From positions 1 through 55,782 of the forward strand of contig CANFTO010000003.1 of assembly GCA_947449945.1 (NCBI GenBank): a stretch of DNA of 55,782 nt. Reading direction: 5' to 3'. The position numbers and the translations under genes are program-made. The notes under the pieces were generated by a model. That model searched no databases. It was not told the DNA's origin and saw only the letters and a list, made by a program, of their open reading frames with translations. Shown piece after piece: positions 18,476 through 26,296 of the stretch. This stretch comes from Actinomycetota bacterium. GTDB taxonomy: Bacteria; Actinomycetota; Actinomycetes; S36-B12. How positions within the stretch are numbered: the first letter of the stretch is position 1; each line of letters opens with the position of its first letter.

Positions 18476-19171
18476 TCACGCTCGACCCATGGTTTTCACT
18501 AAGAGCTCTGCGGCTTCTGGATCCGTTGGGCCTTCGCCGTATGAAGGACACCATTTGGCAATCGTGCAAGCCCCGCAGGCCGGCTTGCGTGCATGGCAGC
18601 GTCGTCGGCCGTGCCAGATCACCAGCTGTGATGCCTTTGTCCAGTCTTTCTTCGGCCACAGTTCCATGAGGTCGCGTTCAACCTTCACTGGATCAGTTTC
18701 AGTCGTCCAACCAAGCCGCTTACACAAGCGCAGCATGTGGGTGTCAACGGTGATTCCTGGAAAACCAAAGGCCTCGCCAAGTACGACGTTCGCGGTTTTA
18801 CGACCAACGCCGGGCAGGGTCACAAGCTCTTCCAGAGTCTGGGGCACTTCCCCACCAAAACGGTCACACAGCTGCTGCCCCATGTTCTGCAAGGTCGCAG
18901 CCTTTGCCCGATAAAAGCCCACCGGATGGATGATTTCTTCGATCACAGCAGTCTTTGCACCAGCAAAGTCCGCGGCCGAGTTGTACTTGGCAAACAGGGC
19001 TGGCGTGACCTTGTTGACCCGAACATCGGTGCTCTGAGCGCTCAAAATGGTCGCCACAAGCAATTGGAGCGGGGTTTGGAAGTCCAATTCACACTTCACG
19101 TCAGGATATTGGAGTTCCAGAGCCTTAAAGATGGAGCGGAATCGTCGCTTTTGCGCTGTCATGTCCGCCAT
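18476..19171 (-). CDS. nth: Endonuclease III (DNA glycosylase/AP lyase)
   Basis: A 231-aa base-excision repair enzyme that removes oxidised pyrimidines and cleaves AP sites. The helix-hairpin-helix is [13 protein letters not shown] with catalytic Lys125, and catalytic Asp143 is in VDTHM. The [4Fe-4S] cluster ligands Cys192, Cys199, Cys202 and Cys208 have the canonical C-x6-C-x2-C-x5-C spacing. The ATG at 19171 follows TACGCT by 6 nt, a leaderless start; MADM has a second Met at codon 4. A CRP box centred 41.5 bp upstream suggests direct control by the divergent crp gene. Confidence 0.96.
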   Translation of the reverse strand: MADMTAQKRRFRSIFKALELQYPDVKCELDFQTPLQLLVATILSAQSTDVRVNKVTPALFAKYNSAADFAGAKTAVIEEIIHPVGFYRAKAATLQNMGQQLCDRFGGEVPQTLEELVTLPGVGRKTANVVLGEAFGFPGITVDTHMLRLCKRLGWTTETDPVKVERDLMELWPKKDWTKASQLVIWHGRRRCHARKPACGACTIAKWCPSYGEGPTDPEAAELLVKTMGRA

Positions 19172-19204
19172 TACCCCAGCGTAGGTCTCCGGTAGTAGTC
19201 AGGG

Positions 19205-19220
19205 TGTGTACCGGGTCACT
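19205..19220. promoter_or_regulatory. CRP/GlxR-type operator between nth and crp
   Basis: TGTGT-ACCGGG-TCACT is a near-palindromic match to TGTGA-N6-TCACA. It is centred at -41.5 from the predicted leaderless nth start and about 33.5 bp before the crp GTG. The geometry suggests class II activation of nth and autorepression of crp. Confidence 0.7.
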
Positions 19221-19245
19221 TCATTTATAGGCCAGAATGGGGCAC

Positions 19246-19920
19246 GTGGATGACCTCGTAATGAATGCCCCGCTCTTCGCGGCCCTTGATGTTGAGGGTG
19301 CCGCTGCTCTTCGCGCTTCTCTCGTTGAGCGCAATGTGGTTAAGGGTGAGGTGCTGTTCGCTGAAGGCGAGCCAGGCGATCGTATGTACGTGATCGTTGA
19401 AGGCAAGGTCAAGCTTGGCCAGACCTCAGTCGATGGCCGTGAGTCACTGCTCGCAGTGCTTGGCCCAGCCGAGATGTTTGGCGAACTCAGCCTTTTTGAT
19501 CCCGGTACTCGCACCTCAACCGCAACTGCGTTGACCGATGCAATCGTGCTTGGTCTCGGTAACGACCAACTTCGCCCATGGCTTGCTGGTCGCCCAGAAG
19601 TCGCCGCAGCACTTCTTCAGGCGCTTGCTCGTCGCTTGCGTCGCACGAACGAAGCAATGGCAGACCTTGTGTTCTCAGATGTTCCAGGCCGTGTTGCAAA
19701 AGCACTCATGGAACTTGGTGAAAAGTTCGGCACCATCACCCCTGATGGTTTGATGGTTACGCACGACATGACCCAAGAAGAACTTGCACAACTCGTTGGG
19801 GCATCGCGTGAAACCGTAAACAAGGCACTTGCTGACTTTGCGCAACGCGGATGGATTCGCTTGGAATCGCGTCAGGTATTAATCCTTGACGTTGAGCGCC
19901 TTGGCAAGCGGGCTCGTTAA
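19246..19920 (+). CDS. crp: Crp/Fnr-family transcription regulator (GlxR-like cAMP receptor)
   Basis: A 224-aa protein with an N-terminal cyclic-nucleotide domain (GEPGDRMYVIVEGKVKLG ... FGELSLFDPGTRTST, the phosphate-binding cassette with Glu and Arg), a dimerisation helix, and a winged HTH (TQEELAQLVGASRETVNKALADF) near 170-195. The GTG at 19246 gives MDDLVMNAPLFAALD, matching the usual actinobacterial N-terminus (MDDVL...NPLFAALD); an ATG 9 nt upstream is less likely. Homologues are global cAMP-responsive regulators of carbon metabolism. The last 42 nt overlap the 3' end of the convergent hydrolase gene. Confidence 0.94.
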   Translation: MDDLVMNAPLFAALDVEGAAALRASLVERNVVKGEVLFAEGEPGDRMYVIVEGKVKLGQTSVDGRESLLAVLGPAEMFGELSLFDPGTRTSTATALTDAIVLGLGNDQLRPWLAGRPEVAAALLQALARRLRRTNEAMADLVFSDVPGRVAKALMELGEKFGTITPDGLMVTHDMTQEELAQLVGASRETVNKALADFAQRGWIRLESRQVLILDVERLGKRAR

Positions 19921-20763
19921 ATCTTCATCTGTGGTGAATTCACCCAGGCTCTTCAAATAAGACAACTGCGCTTTCACTGACTGACGCGCTGCGTTTTTTA
20001 ATTTCTCTGGCGTATCTGCATACACAATCTCCAACACGTCTGTTGAAGTTTTGGCTCCGTTCTTCACCACTTCGCGCACCTCCTCTAACCGTGCAATGCG
20101 GTGATCAAAATAGGCGTCGAGGATGTCAGTTGGCCCGGTCAGGGCTGGCCCATGCCCTGGCAAGAGCCAGGAAATCTCATATTTCGCAACAAGTTCTTTC
20201 AATTGCTCAAGGCTGGTGAAGTAGGCACCGAGATCACCGTCGGGAACGGTAATTACCGCCGTGCCGCGACCAAGAACGGTGTCACCAGTCAACAAGGTTT
20301 TGTCGTATGGCAAAAAGAAACTCATGCTGTCTGCTGAGTGACCTGGCGTTGCCACCACATGCATCTCAGTTTCGCCAACAACAATGACATCTCCGTTTGT
20401 GAGCCCTTCCTCACCGAGTCGGTATTGCGGATCAACTGATCGCACTGTCGTCTTCGTTAACTCTGCCAAACCTTTAGCACCAGCCGAGTGATCCGAATGA
20501 CCGTGCGTCAAGATAACCGCACCAACCTCGCAATCGCGCAACGCCGCAGCAGCGACGATCGCTTTGAAATGACTCTTCTCGTCGGGCCCCGGATCAATCA
20601 CGATGCATTTCGACGTCCCTGGTACGTGTAGTAGCCAGGTGTTTGTTCCATCAAGAGTCCAGGCTCCAGCGTTATGCGCCAAAACGCACACCGCGCTGTC
20701 AGTTACTGAGCCACCTTCCCAATCTTCCTTGGACCCAATGAAGGGAAGTGGGCGACCGCTCAT
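19879..20763 (-). CDS. Metallo-beta-lactamase-fold hydrolase (Rv3677c-like)
   Basis: A 294-aa MBL-fold enzyme. The metal site is THGHSDHS, with further ligands in ATPGHS and LTGDTVLG and the last His in LLPGHGP. A C-terminal winged-helix-like tail (REVVKNGAKTSTDVLEIVYADTPEKLKNAARQ) resembles the LACTB2/RNase-type MBL proteins, so a ribonuclease role is possible. It is coupled to the upstream Nudix gene by an ATGA overlap. Its stop codon lies inside the 3' end of the convergent crp gene, giving a 42-bp tail-to-tail overlap. Confidence 0.88.
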   Translation of the reverse strand: MSGRPLPFIGSKEDWEGGSVTDSAVCVLAHNAGAWTLDGTNTWLLHVPGTSKCIVIDPGPDEKSHFKAIVAAAALRDCEVGAVILTHGHSDHSAGAKGLAELTKTTVRSVDPQYRLGEEGLTNGDVIVVGETEMHVVATPGHSADSMSFFLPYDKTLLTGDTVLGRGTAVITVPDGDLGAYFTSLEQLKELVAKYEISWLLPGHGPALTGPTDILDAYFDHRIARLEEVREVVKNGAKTSTDVLEIVYADTPEKLKNAARQSVKAQLSYLKSLGEFTTDEDLTSPLAKALNVKD

Positions 20764-21533
20764 GGCGTATCCGCTGCTTCAACAGGTGGTACGGGGCGAT
20801 CGCGTTCCAGGATCTCACCCGTGCGATCGTGAACGATGGTCCAGTGTTCGTAGCCATCTGCTTCGATTTGCAGGCGATCCATACGCGGCACGATGTCGCG
20901 CGCATCAGCTGCAGCGACAAGCGTTGCGATCTCCGCGTGGTCGAGCAGAAGTGCTAACGCTGCTCGAGTCGGTGCCATGAGCAAGATCTTGCCCTGATCT
21001 GCTTCAGCAATTGCAGCACTTGGCGAAATCCACCGAGCTTCAACGGCTTCGGTGCCATGCGGCTGAGCTATTTGATCTTCTGGCATATGGGTAATGAAAA
21101 ACCGCACGTCATACCGCAACTTTTCCCATTCAGGGGTGACCCAATGGTCGAGTAACACCAACGCATGCGGATCAACGGTGACGCCAGCTTCTTCTTCAAG
21201 TTCCCGCACGGCACATATGAGTAATCCACGCGTCTGAGCGGGATCTGCACTCATGCGCACCGAAAGTGACGCCAGGTTGATGACTTCGTTATCTAAGGCT
21301 TGCCCGCGTTCATAATCTTCGGGATCTAAGCGACCACCAGGGAAAACATAAGCACTCGCAGCAAAAGCCATAGTGCTCGCTCTACACATCATGTAGGTCT
21401 CTAAGCCATCTGTTGTTTCACGCAACAACAACACAGTGGATGCTGCACGTGGCGTGATGGGTTCCCAGCGAGCAGTGCCAGTAGCCAATTCCCGAGCGCG
21501 CGCGAGGGCGTACTCAGGAAAATCCCGAGTCAC
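20760..21533 (-). CDS. Nudix hydrolase of the NUDT19/CoA-pyrophosphatase type
   Basis: A 257-aa Nudix protein. The Nudix box is split: FPGGRLDPED is followed by an insertion of about 35 residues before AVRELEEEAGV, which completes GX5EX7REUXEEXGU. This split box is the layout of NUDT19-like CoA diphosphatases, so nucleotide-CoA hydrolysis is plausible but not proven. The start is a GTG at 21533 overlapping the RidA TAG by 1 nt (TAGTG). It is the middle gene of a DUF4177-RidA-Nudix-MBL operon. Confidence 0.85.
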   Translation of the reverse strand: MTRDFPEYALARARELATGTARWEPITPRAASTVLLLRETTDGLETYMMCRASTMAFAASAYVFPGGRLDPEDYERGQALDNEVINLASLSVRMSADPAQTRGLLICAVRELEEEAGVTVDPHALVLLDHWVTPEWEKLRYDVRFFITHMPEDQIAQPHGTEAVEARWISPSAAIAEADQGKILLMAPTRAALALLLDHAEIATLVAAADARDIVPRMDRLQIEADGYEHWTIVHDRTGEILERDRPVPPVEAADTP

Positions 21534-21994
21534 TACTCGGCGACCTCAACAATGAGCTCGACCTCAACTGGTGCATCGAGTGGAAGTGCTGCAACGCCAA
21601 GGGATGACCGGGCATGAACACCCTTGTCACCGAAAGCCTGCAACAGCACGTTGCTTGCACCGTTAACCACTACAGGAGCAGACACAAAGTCAGGAACACT
21701 GGCAACAAAGCCGGTGACCTTCACGATGCGTACGACTTTCTCCAGATCGCCGATCAATCCCTTGACCGCAGCGATGCCGTTGAGCGCACAAATCTTTGCG
21801 AGCTCATGGGCCTCATCAGGAGTGACGGTGCCACCAACCTTGCCGGTTTGTGGAAGCTCGCCATTGACCATAGGAAGCTGGCCTGACAAGAAGATGAGGT
21901 TTCCACTGCGCACCGCTGGAACGTAGGCCGCTACTGGCGTTGCAATTTCAGGCAGGGTTAGGCCGATCTCGGCCAAGCGACTTTCAACAGACAT
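21533..21994 (-). CDS. RidA/YjgF-family protein (Rv3678c-like)
   Basis: A 153-aa protein of the RidA superfamily. It has the beta-alpha core (AVRSGNLIFLSGQLPMVNGEL) and the C-terminal half with LLQAFGDKGVHARSSLGVAALPLDAPVEVELI. The Arg in HARSSLGV corresponds to the carboxylate-binding Arg of enamine/imine deaminases. It belongs to the longer atypical subgroup found in actinobacteria. AAGGAG lies 8 nt before the ATG and overlaps the stop codon of the small DUF4177 gene. The role is probably removal of reactive enamines from PLP enzymes, or a specialised variant. Confidence 0.9.
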   Translation of the reverse strand: MSVESRLAEIGLTLPEIATPVAAYVPAVRSGNLIFLSGQLPMVNGELPQTGKVGGTVTPDEAHELAKICALNGIAAVKGLIGDLEKVVRIVKVTGFVASVPDFVSAPVVVNGASNVLLQAFGDKGVHARSSLGVAALPLDAPVEVELIVEVAE

Positions 21995-22006
21995 GAGTGA
22001 TGCTCC

Positions 22007-22165
22007 TTATCCAGCCAGTGGGCGCTTGAAGTAAGCCACGAGTTGTTCGGCATTTTGGCCCGGCACAACCTGAACTAATTCCCAGCCATCAAGACCCCAG
22101 TTATCAAGGATCTGCTTGGTTGCGTGGATGAGCAGCGGTGCGGTGGCGTATTCCCATTTGGTCAT
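22007..22165 (-). CDS. DUF4177 small protein (Rv3678A-like)
   Basis: A 52-aa protein beginning MTKWEYATAPLLIH and containing the family hallmark DNWGLDGWELVQVVPG, ending AYFKRPLAG. It is the first gene of the DUF4177-RidA-Nudix-MBL operon. The stop overlaps the RidA Shine-Dalgarno sequence. The start is leaderless: TAGGGT (22172-22177), 6 nt, then ATG. A homologue of similar size precedes the RidA gene in Mycobacterium. The function is unknown; the WELV motif recurs in small proteins that may bind partners. Confidence 0.85.
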   Translation of the reverse strand: MTKWEYATAPLLIHATKQILDNWGLDGWELVQVVPGQNAEQLVAYFKRPLAG

Positions 22166-22225
22166 GGAATGACCCTAGCGAGTGCGACCTGCGCTTCGAA
22201 CGGCAGTTGAGATTACGCTGGAGAG

Positions 22226-23209
22226 ATGGTCAATTGGTCGGGCACCGCGCTGCATGTGGTTTCCGGCAAGGGTGGCGCAGGTAAAACCACTGTCGCTGCA
22301 GCCTTGGCCATGAATTTGGCCCGCGATGGCAAGCGCACCTTGCTGATGGAAGTTGAAGGCCGGCAGGGAATTGCCCAACTCTTTGACACCGCTCCCCTGC
22401 CCTATGAAGAACGCCGGATAGCGATTGCACCGGGCGATGGGGAAGTCTGGGCACTGGCCGTTGACGCTGATGAAGCGCTTGTTGACTACTTAGCGACCTT
22501 CTATAACTTAGGCCGAGCCGGATCTGCGTTACGCAAAATGGGCGCCATTGATTTCGCCACCACCCTTGCTCCCGGCCTACGCGATGTACTGCTGACAGGT
22601 AAGGCCTGTGAGTTAGTGCGGCGCAAAACTAAGCGCGCCGACAATGCCTATGACGCCATCGTGATTGATGCCCCGCCTACTGGGCGTATCGAACAGTTTC
22701 TCAACGTAACCTCGCAAGTTTCTGCTCTCGCGAAAACCGGCCCGATTCATCGCCACGCTGAAATGGTGATGGGGGTCATTGGATCACCACAAACAGCAGT
22801 GCATCTTGTAACTCTGCTCGAAGAAATGCCCGTTCAAGAAACTATTGATGGCATTGCTCAACTGCGCGCAGCCGAACTTCCCGTCGGCGCAATCTTCATC
22901 AATATGGTGCGCGATGCACTCCTAGATGAGAAACAGATGACAAAGGTGCGCAAGGGGACCCTCGGCATTAAGAAACTGAGTGACATTGCAGTTGCTGCGG
23001 GGATCCATCAAGCCCCATCCGTACTTGCAGTTGCCTTACTTCAAGAGGCACATGATCACGTAGACCGTTCAGATCTTGAGGCCCGTGAGAGCCAGCGCAT
23101 CGACGAACTCGATCTCCCAACGATTTCCTTGCCATTAATTTCACGCGGAATAGATCTCGGAAGTTTGTATCTACTTGCCGACGCAATGTTTGAACAAGGT
23201 GTGCGATGA
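22226..23209 (+). CDS. bagA: Get3/ArsA-like ATPase, first subunit (Rv3679/BagA-like)
   Basis: A 327-aa SIMIBI-class ATPase. The deviant Walker A SGKGGAGKTTVAAAL keeps the signature Lys; switch I is LLMEVEGRQG, and switch II is IDAPPTGRI. ArsA-type metal-site cysteines are not evident. It is paired and overlapping by 4 nt with the second ATPase gene, as in Rv3679-Rv3680, whose products form a complex reported to resemble Get3. The start at 22226 is leaderless: TACGCT, 6 nt, ATG. The role in actinobacteria is unsettled (membrane-protein targeting or metabolic stress). Confidence 0.87.
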   Translation: MVNWSGTALHVVSGKGGAGKTTVAAALAMNLARDGKRTLLMEVEGRQGIAQLFDTAPLPYEERRIAIAPGDGEVWALAVDADEALVDYLATFYNLGRAGSALRKMGAIDFATTLAPGLRDVLLTGKACELVRRKTKRADNAYDAIVIDAPPTGRIEQFLNVTSQVSALAKTGPIHRHAEMVMGVIGSPQTAVHLVTLLEEMPVQETIDGIAQLRAAELPVGAIFINMVRDALLDEKQMTKVRKGTLGIKKLSDIAVAAGIHQAPSVLAVALLQEAHDHVDRSDLEARESQRIDELDLPTISLPLISRGIDLGSLYLLADAMFEQGVR

Positions 23210-24351
23210 ACAACATCAACGCACCACAACTGTATCTCGATGATGTTGTACTCAACCCTGAGATTCACATCGTCGTGTGCACGGGTTCAGGCGGCGTTGG
23301 TAAAACCACGACTGCTGCGGCTATTGCACTTCGCGCTGCCGAACATGGCCGAAAGGTCTGCGTGTTAACTATTGATCCAGCACGACGTTTAGCTCAGGCA
23401 CTCGGGATTGAACATCTGGATAACACTCCACGCGCTGTGGAAGGTATCCAAGGTAGCGGTTCACTCGACGCGATGATGCTTGATATGAAACGTACTTTCG
23501 ACGAGGTTGTCGAAGGTCATTCAGACCCTGAACGTGCTCAACAGATTCTCAATAACCCATTTTACCAATCGCTTTCGTCCTCCTTTGCTGGAACTCAGGA
23601 ATACATGGCGATGGAAAAACTTGGACAACTTCATGCGCAAGCCCAGGCTGATGGAAGATGGGATCTGATTGTTGTAGATACGCCACCTTCGCGTAGCGCA
23701 CTTGATTTCCTCGATGCGCCAGCCCGCTTGGGATCATTCCTTGATGGGAAGTTCATTCGCATTCTTTCCGCTCCTGCGCGCGGCGCTGGGCGTGGCATTG
23801 GAAAAATCGCTGCGATGGGCTTTGGTTTCTTCACGAGTGCATTGTCAAAGATCCTTGGCTCACAGGTGCTCAATGATGTTGGCGCTTTTGTTGCAGCGAT
23901 TGACTCCACCTTTGGTGGGTTCCGCGAGCGGGCAGATGCAACCTATGCCCTTCTCAAAGACAGTCATACGTCATTCATTGTGATTGCCGCTCCTGAAGCT
24001 GACGCAATTCGCGAGGCTTCGTTCTTCGTCGAGCGATTGAATTCAGATCACATGCCTCTTGCAGGTCTCGTGCTGAATCGGGTTACGGAAGTGACCATGC
24101 CTGAAGTCACGCGTGAACAGGCACTTGCCGCGGCTCAGGAATTGGCAGCTGGGGATGCTGCAAGCAAATTCACCGCGGCATTACTGGAATTGCACGCCCA
24201 ACGAGTTTCCCAAGCTGAGCGGCAACTGGAGTTTGCACATCGGTTTACGTCAGCCCACCCAGGGATTCGGGTCACAACCGTGCGTGCGTTAGCTCAAGAT
24301 GTGCATGACCTTGATGGATTACGCGAAATTGGTACGTTGCTGACCGCTTAA
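23206..24351 (+). CDS. bagB: Get3/ArsA-like ATPase, second subunit (Rv3680/BagB-like)
   Basis: A 381-aa partner ATPase. The P-loop is CTGSGGVGKTTTAAAI, where the signature Lys of the KGGxGKT motif is replaced by Ser, so this subunit probably depends on BagA for trans-activation. VLTIDPARRLAQALG and VVDTPPSRSALDFLD are switch regions, as in Rv3680. A hydrophobic central stretch (GKIAAMGFGFFTSALSKILG) could form a client- or membrane-binding groove. It is coupled to bagA by an ATGA overlap and ends 4 nt into the convergent whiB gene. Confidence 0.87.
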   Translation: MNNINAPQLYLDDVVLNPEIHIVVCTGSGGVGKTTTAAAIALRAAEHGRKVCVLTIDPARRLAQALGIEHLDNTPRAVEGIQGSGSLDAMMLDMKRTFDEVVEGHSDPERAQQILNNPFYQSLSSSFAGTQEYMAMEKLGQLHAQAQADGRWDLIVVDTPPSRSALDFLDAPARLGSFLDGKFIRILSAPARGAGRGIGKIAAMGFGFFTSALSKILGSQVLNDVGAFVAAIDSTFGGFRERADATYALLKDSHTSFIVIAAPEADAIREASFFVERLNSDHMPLAGLVLNRVTEVTMPEVTREQALAAAQELAAGDAASKFTAALLELHAQRVSQAERQLEFAHRFTSAHPGIRVTTVRALAQDVHDLDGLREIGTLLTA

Positions 24352-24653
24352 GAAACTCGGGCAACAACTTGAGTGCCGCGGGAGTAATCATCGCTGGCGT
24401 TCTGCAACAACATGCTCCAAGAAGCAACATTTGGACGGCGACGAAGTAGCGCACGGCGCTCACGTTCGGTCATGCCACCCCAGACGCCAAATTCAACGCG
24501 ATTATCAAGAGCGTCGGCCAGACATTCAGTGCGAACAACGCATCCAGCACAGATTTGCTTGACCCTGTTTTGGGCTGCGCCCTGGACAAAGAGCATGTCG
24601 GGATCTGCGGTCTTACATGCAGCATTTGCGGCCCAGTCAGTATCAAAAGTCAT
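24348..24653 (-). CDS. WhiB-family iron-sulfur transcription regulator (WhiB4 position)
   Basis: A 101-aa Wbl protein. Four cluster ligands: one Cys in AACKTAD, then CAGCVVRTEC (C-x2-C-x5-C). The GVWGGMTERERR turn is the family signature, followed by a basic RALLRRR tail for DNA binding. Position next to bagAB matches Rv3681c (whiB4), a redox-sensing regulator. ATG 24653 follows AAGGGGAA; the upstream frame to 24689 is not supported. The 3' end overlaps bagB by 4 nt tail-to-tail. Confidence 0.9.
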   Translation of the reverse strand: MTFDTDWAANAACKTADPDMLFVQGAAQNRVKQICAGCVVRTECLADALDNRVEFGVWGGMTERERRALLRRRPNVASWSMLLQNASDDYSRGTQVVARVS

Positions 24654-24759
24654 CTGCGAAATTCCCCTTTTGCCCCAATGTCCACCCATGTGAAGGTGAA
24701 CTGCTGTTCATCTGTGCGAGCGAATCTACGCAGATGTCACATCGCACAATAGGTTCATA

Positions 24760-24781
24760 AGAACTATTTAGTAATAGTTCT
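24760..24781. terminator. AT-rich perfect hairpin upstream of whiB, downstream of yqeY
   Basis: AGAACTATT-TAGT-AATAGTTCT is a perfect 9-bp inverted repeat with a 4-nt loop. It lies 26 bp beyond the yqeY stop and about 107 bp before the whiB start, on their shared strand. It may be a yqeY terminator or an operator for whiB. Confidence 0.5.
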
Positions 24782-24806
24782 TTATAACTATAAGGGGTGA
24801 AGGAAT

Positions 24807-25274
24807 TTATCCCATTCCGAGGGCTGTTTTCACGGCGGCTGCCACAAATCCGCCGTCAGCCCGGCCTTTCACCTGCGGCTGAACTACCTTCATGACTGCA
24901 CCTAGGGCAGCGCCACCTGTTGCACCACTGGCCTGCACTTGCGCAACCGCGGCCGCGATGATGGCTTGGACCTCCGCCTCACTTAATGAAGCCGGCAGGT
25001 ATTTCTCCAGCACGCCAAGCTCCTCGCGCTCCTTCGCAGCAAGCTCAGGGCGTTGCGCATCGTCATAGGCCTGGGCGGCTTCTTTGCGCTTCTTCGCCTC
25101 ACGGCCAAGCACGGTCAGAACCTCATCGTCAGAGAGCACGCGGGCTTCCTTGCCGGAAACCTCCTCATTGGTGACCGCAGTCAGTGCCATCCGAAGGGTG
25201 GATGAGGTGAGCGAATCACGGCTCTTGATCGATGCGGTCAGGTCAGCATGCAACTGCTCCTTTAAGGAAGTCAT
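24807..25274 (-). CDS. GatB/YqeY domain protein
   Basis: A 155-aa all-helical YqeY protein: LKEQLHADLTASIKSRDSLTSSTLRMALTAV at the N-terminus and KVVQPQVKGRADGGFVAAAVK at the C-terminus, matching the tRNA-binding tail domain of GatB. Free-standing YqeY proteins are suspected to bind tRNA or assist amidotransferase-like reactions, but no activity is established. It is divergent from the metallophosphoesterase, with 61 bp between starts. Confidence 0.9.
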   Translation of the reverse strand: MTSLKEQLHADLTASIKSRDSLTSSTLRMALTAVTNEEVSGKEARVLSDDEVLTVLGREAKKRKEAAQAYDDAQRPELAAKEREELGVLEKYLPASLSEAEVQAIIAAAVAQVQASGATGGAALGAVMKVVQPQVKGRADGGFVAAAVKTALGMG

Positions 25275-25335
25275 GGATCCATTGTGGCCTAGAACCCAAT
25301 TGGTGGGAACCGCTTTGGGATGGGACGATCAAGTC

Positions 25336-26259
25336 ATGGGTCTAGGCAAAAAGGTGATGGGGACCGCGGCGATCGGTGCCGCGGGCTTGGCTTATGCCTA
25401 CTGGGAAGCTCAACAGTTCACCCTTCGACACAAGGAAGTCACCGTGCTGCCTCTTGGTCAGCCCGACTTACGCGTGCTGCACCTCTCAGATTTGCACTTC
25501 ATTCCCGGTCAGACCAAAAAACATGAGTGGCTCCATGCACTGCGAGACACCAACCCAGATCTCGTCGTGGTCACCGGTGATTTCTTGGCACACGTCGATG
25601 CAATTCCACACGTGCTCGACAGCCTAGATCCGCTGTTCGACCTCCCTGGTGTCTTTGTGCTTGGCAGCAATGACTACTTCGCCCCACGGCCAATTAACCC
25701 GGCGAAATACTTCACAGGCCCATCGCAACTTGAACCAACGCGGCCAATGCTTCCTTGGCACGATCTCGTTGATGGGCTCAAAGACAATGGTTGGCTTGAT
25801 CTTTCGAATACCTCAGCAATGGTTGTCGCAGACGGACGTACCCTTGATGTGCGCGGCGTTGACGATCCACACATTGGCCGCGATCGTTACGACGAAGTCG
25901 CGGGAGCATTCGATACATCCGCCGACTTAGCTCTAGGTGTGGTGCACGCGCCCTACCGCCGTGTTCTTGATGGCTTCATTGGCGACGGTGCTGATCTCGT
26001 ACTCGCAGGTCATACACATGGTGGTCAATTACGTGTTCCTGGATACGGAGCGCTTGTCACTAATTGCGATTTAGATCGATCAAAGGCACGCGGTTTGAGT
26101 GAATACGACGTGCTACGTGAAGACGGCAGCTGGCATGTAGCACCGCTGCATGTATCTGCCGGATGTGGCACATCGCCATATGCACCATTCCGTTTTGCGT
26201 GTCGACCAGAAGCCACTTTGCTCACCCTTAGCTCTCCGGTTTCTGCAAATCTTCGTTAG
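25336..26259 (+). CDS. Membrane-anchored metallophosphoesterase (Rv3683-like)
   Basis: A 307-aa calcineurin-like phosphoesterase. Metal ligands are in HLSDLHF, VVTGDFLAHVD, VLGSNDYF (Ser replaces the first Gly/Asn of the usual GNHD), GVVHAP and LAGHTHGGQLRVPG. An N-terminal hydrophobic segment (VMGTAAIGAAGLAYAYW) suggests anchoring with the catalytic domain outside or at the membrane. ATG 25336 is taken as start because the longer frame runs antisense through yqeY. The substrate is unknown; homologues include UDP-diacylglucosamine and nucleotide phosphoesterases. Confidence 0.9.
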   Translation: MGLGKKVMGTAAIGAAGLAYAYWEAQQFTLRHKEVTVLPLGQPDLRVLHLSDLHFIPGQTKKHEWLHALRDTNPDLVVVTGDFLAHVDAIPHVLDSLDPLFDLPGVFVLGSNDYFAPRPINPAKYFTGPSQLEPTRPMLPWHDLVDGLKDNGWLDLSNTSAMVVADGRTLDVRGVDDPHIGRDRYDEVAGAFDTSADLALGVVHAPYRRVLDGFIGDGADLVLAGHTHGGQLRVPGYGALVTNCDLDRSKARGLSEYDVLREDGSWHVAPLHVSAGCGTSPYAPFRFACRPEATLLTLSSPVSANLR

Positions 26260-26296
26260 ACTCATCTACTTACCCGAGCGTTAAGGAGTAACAGTT

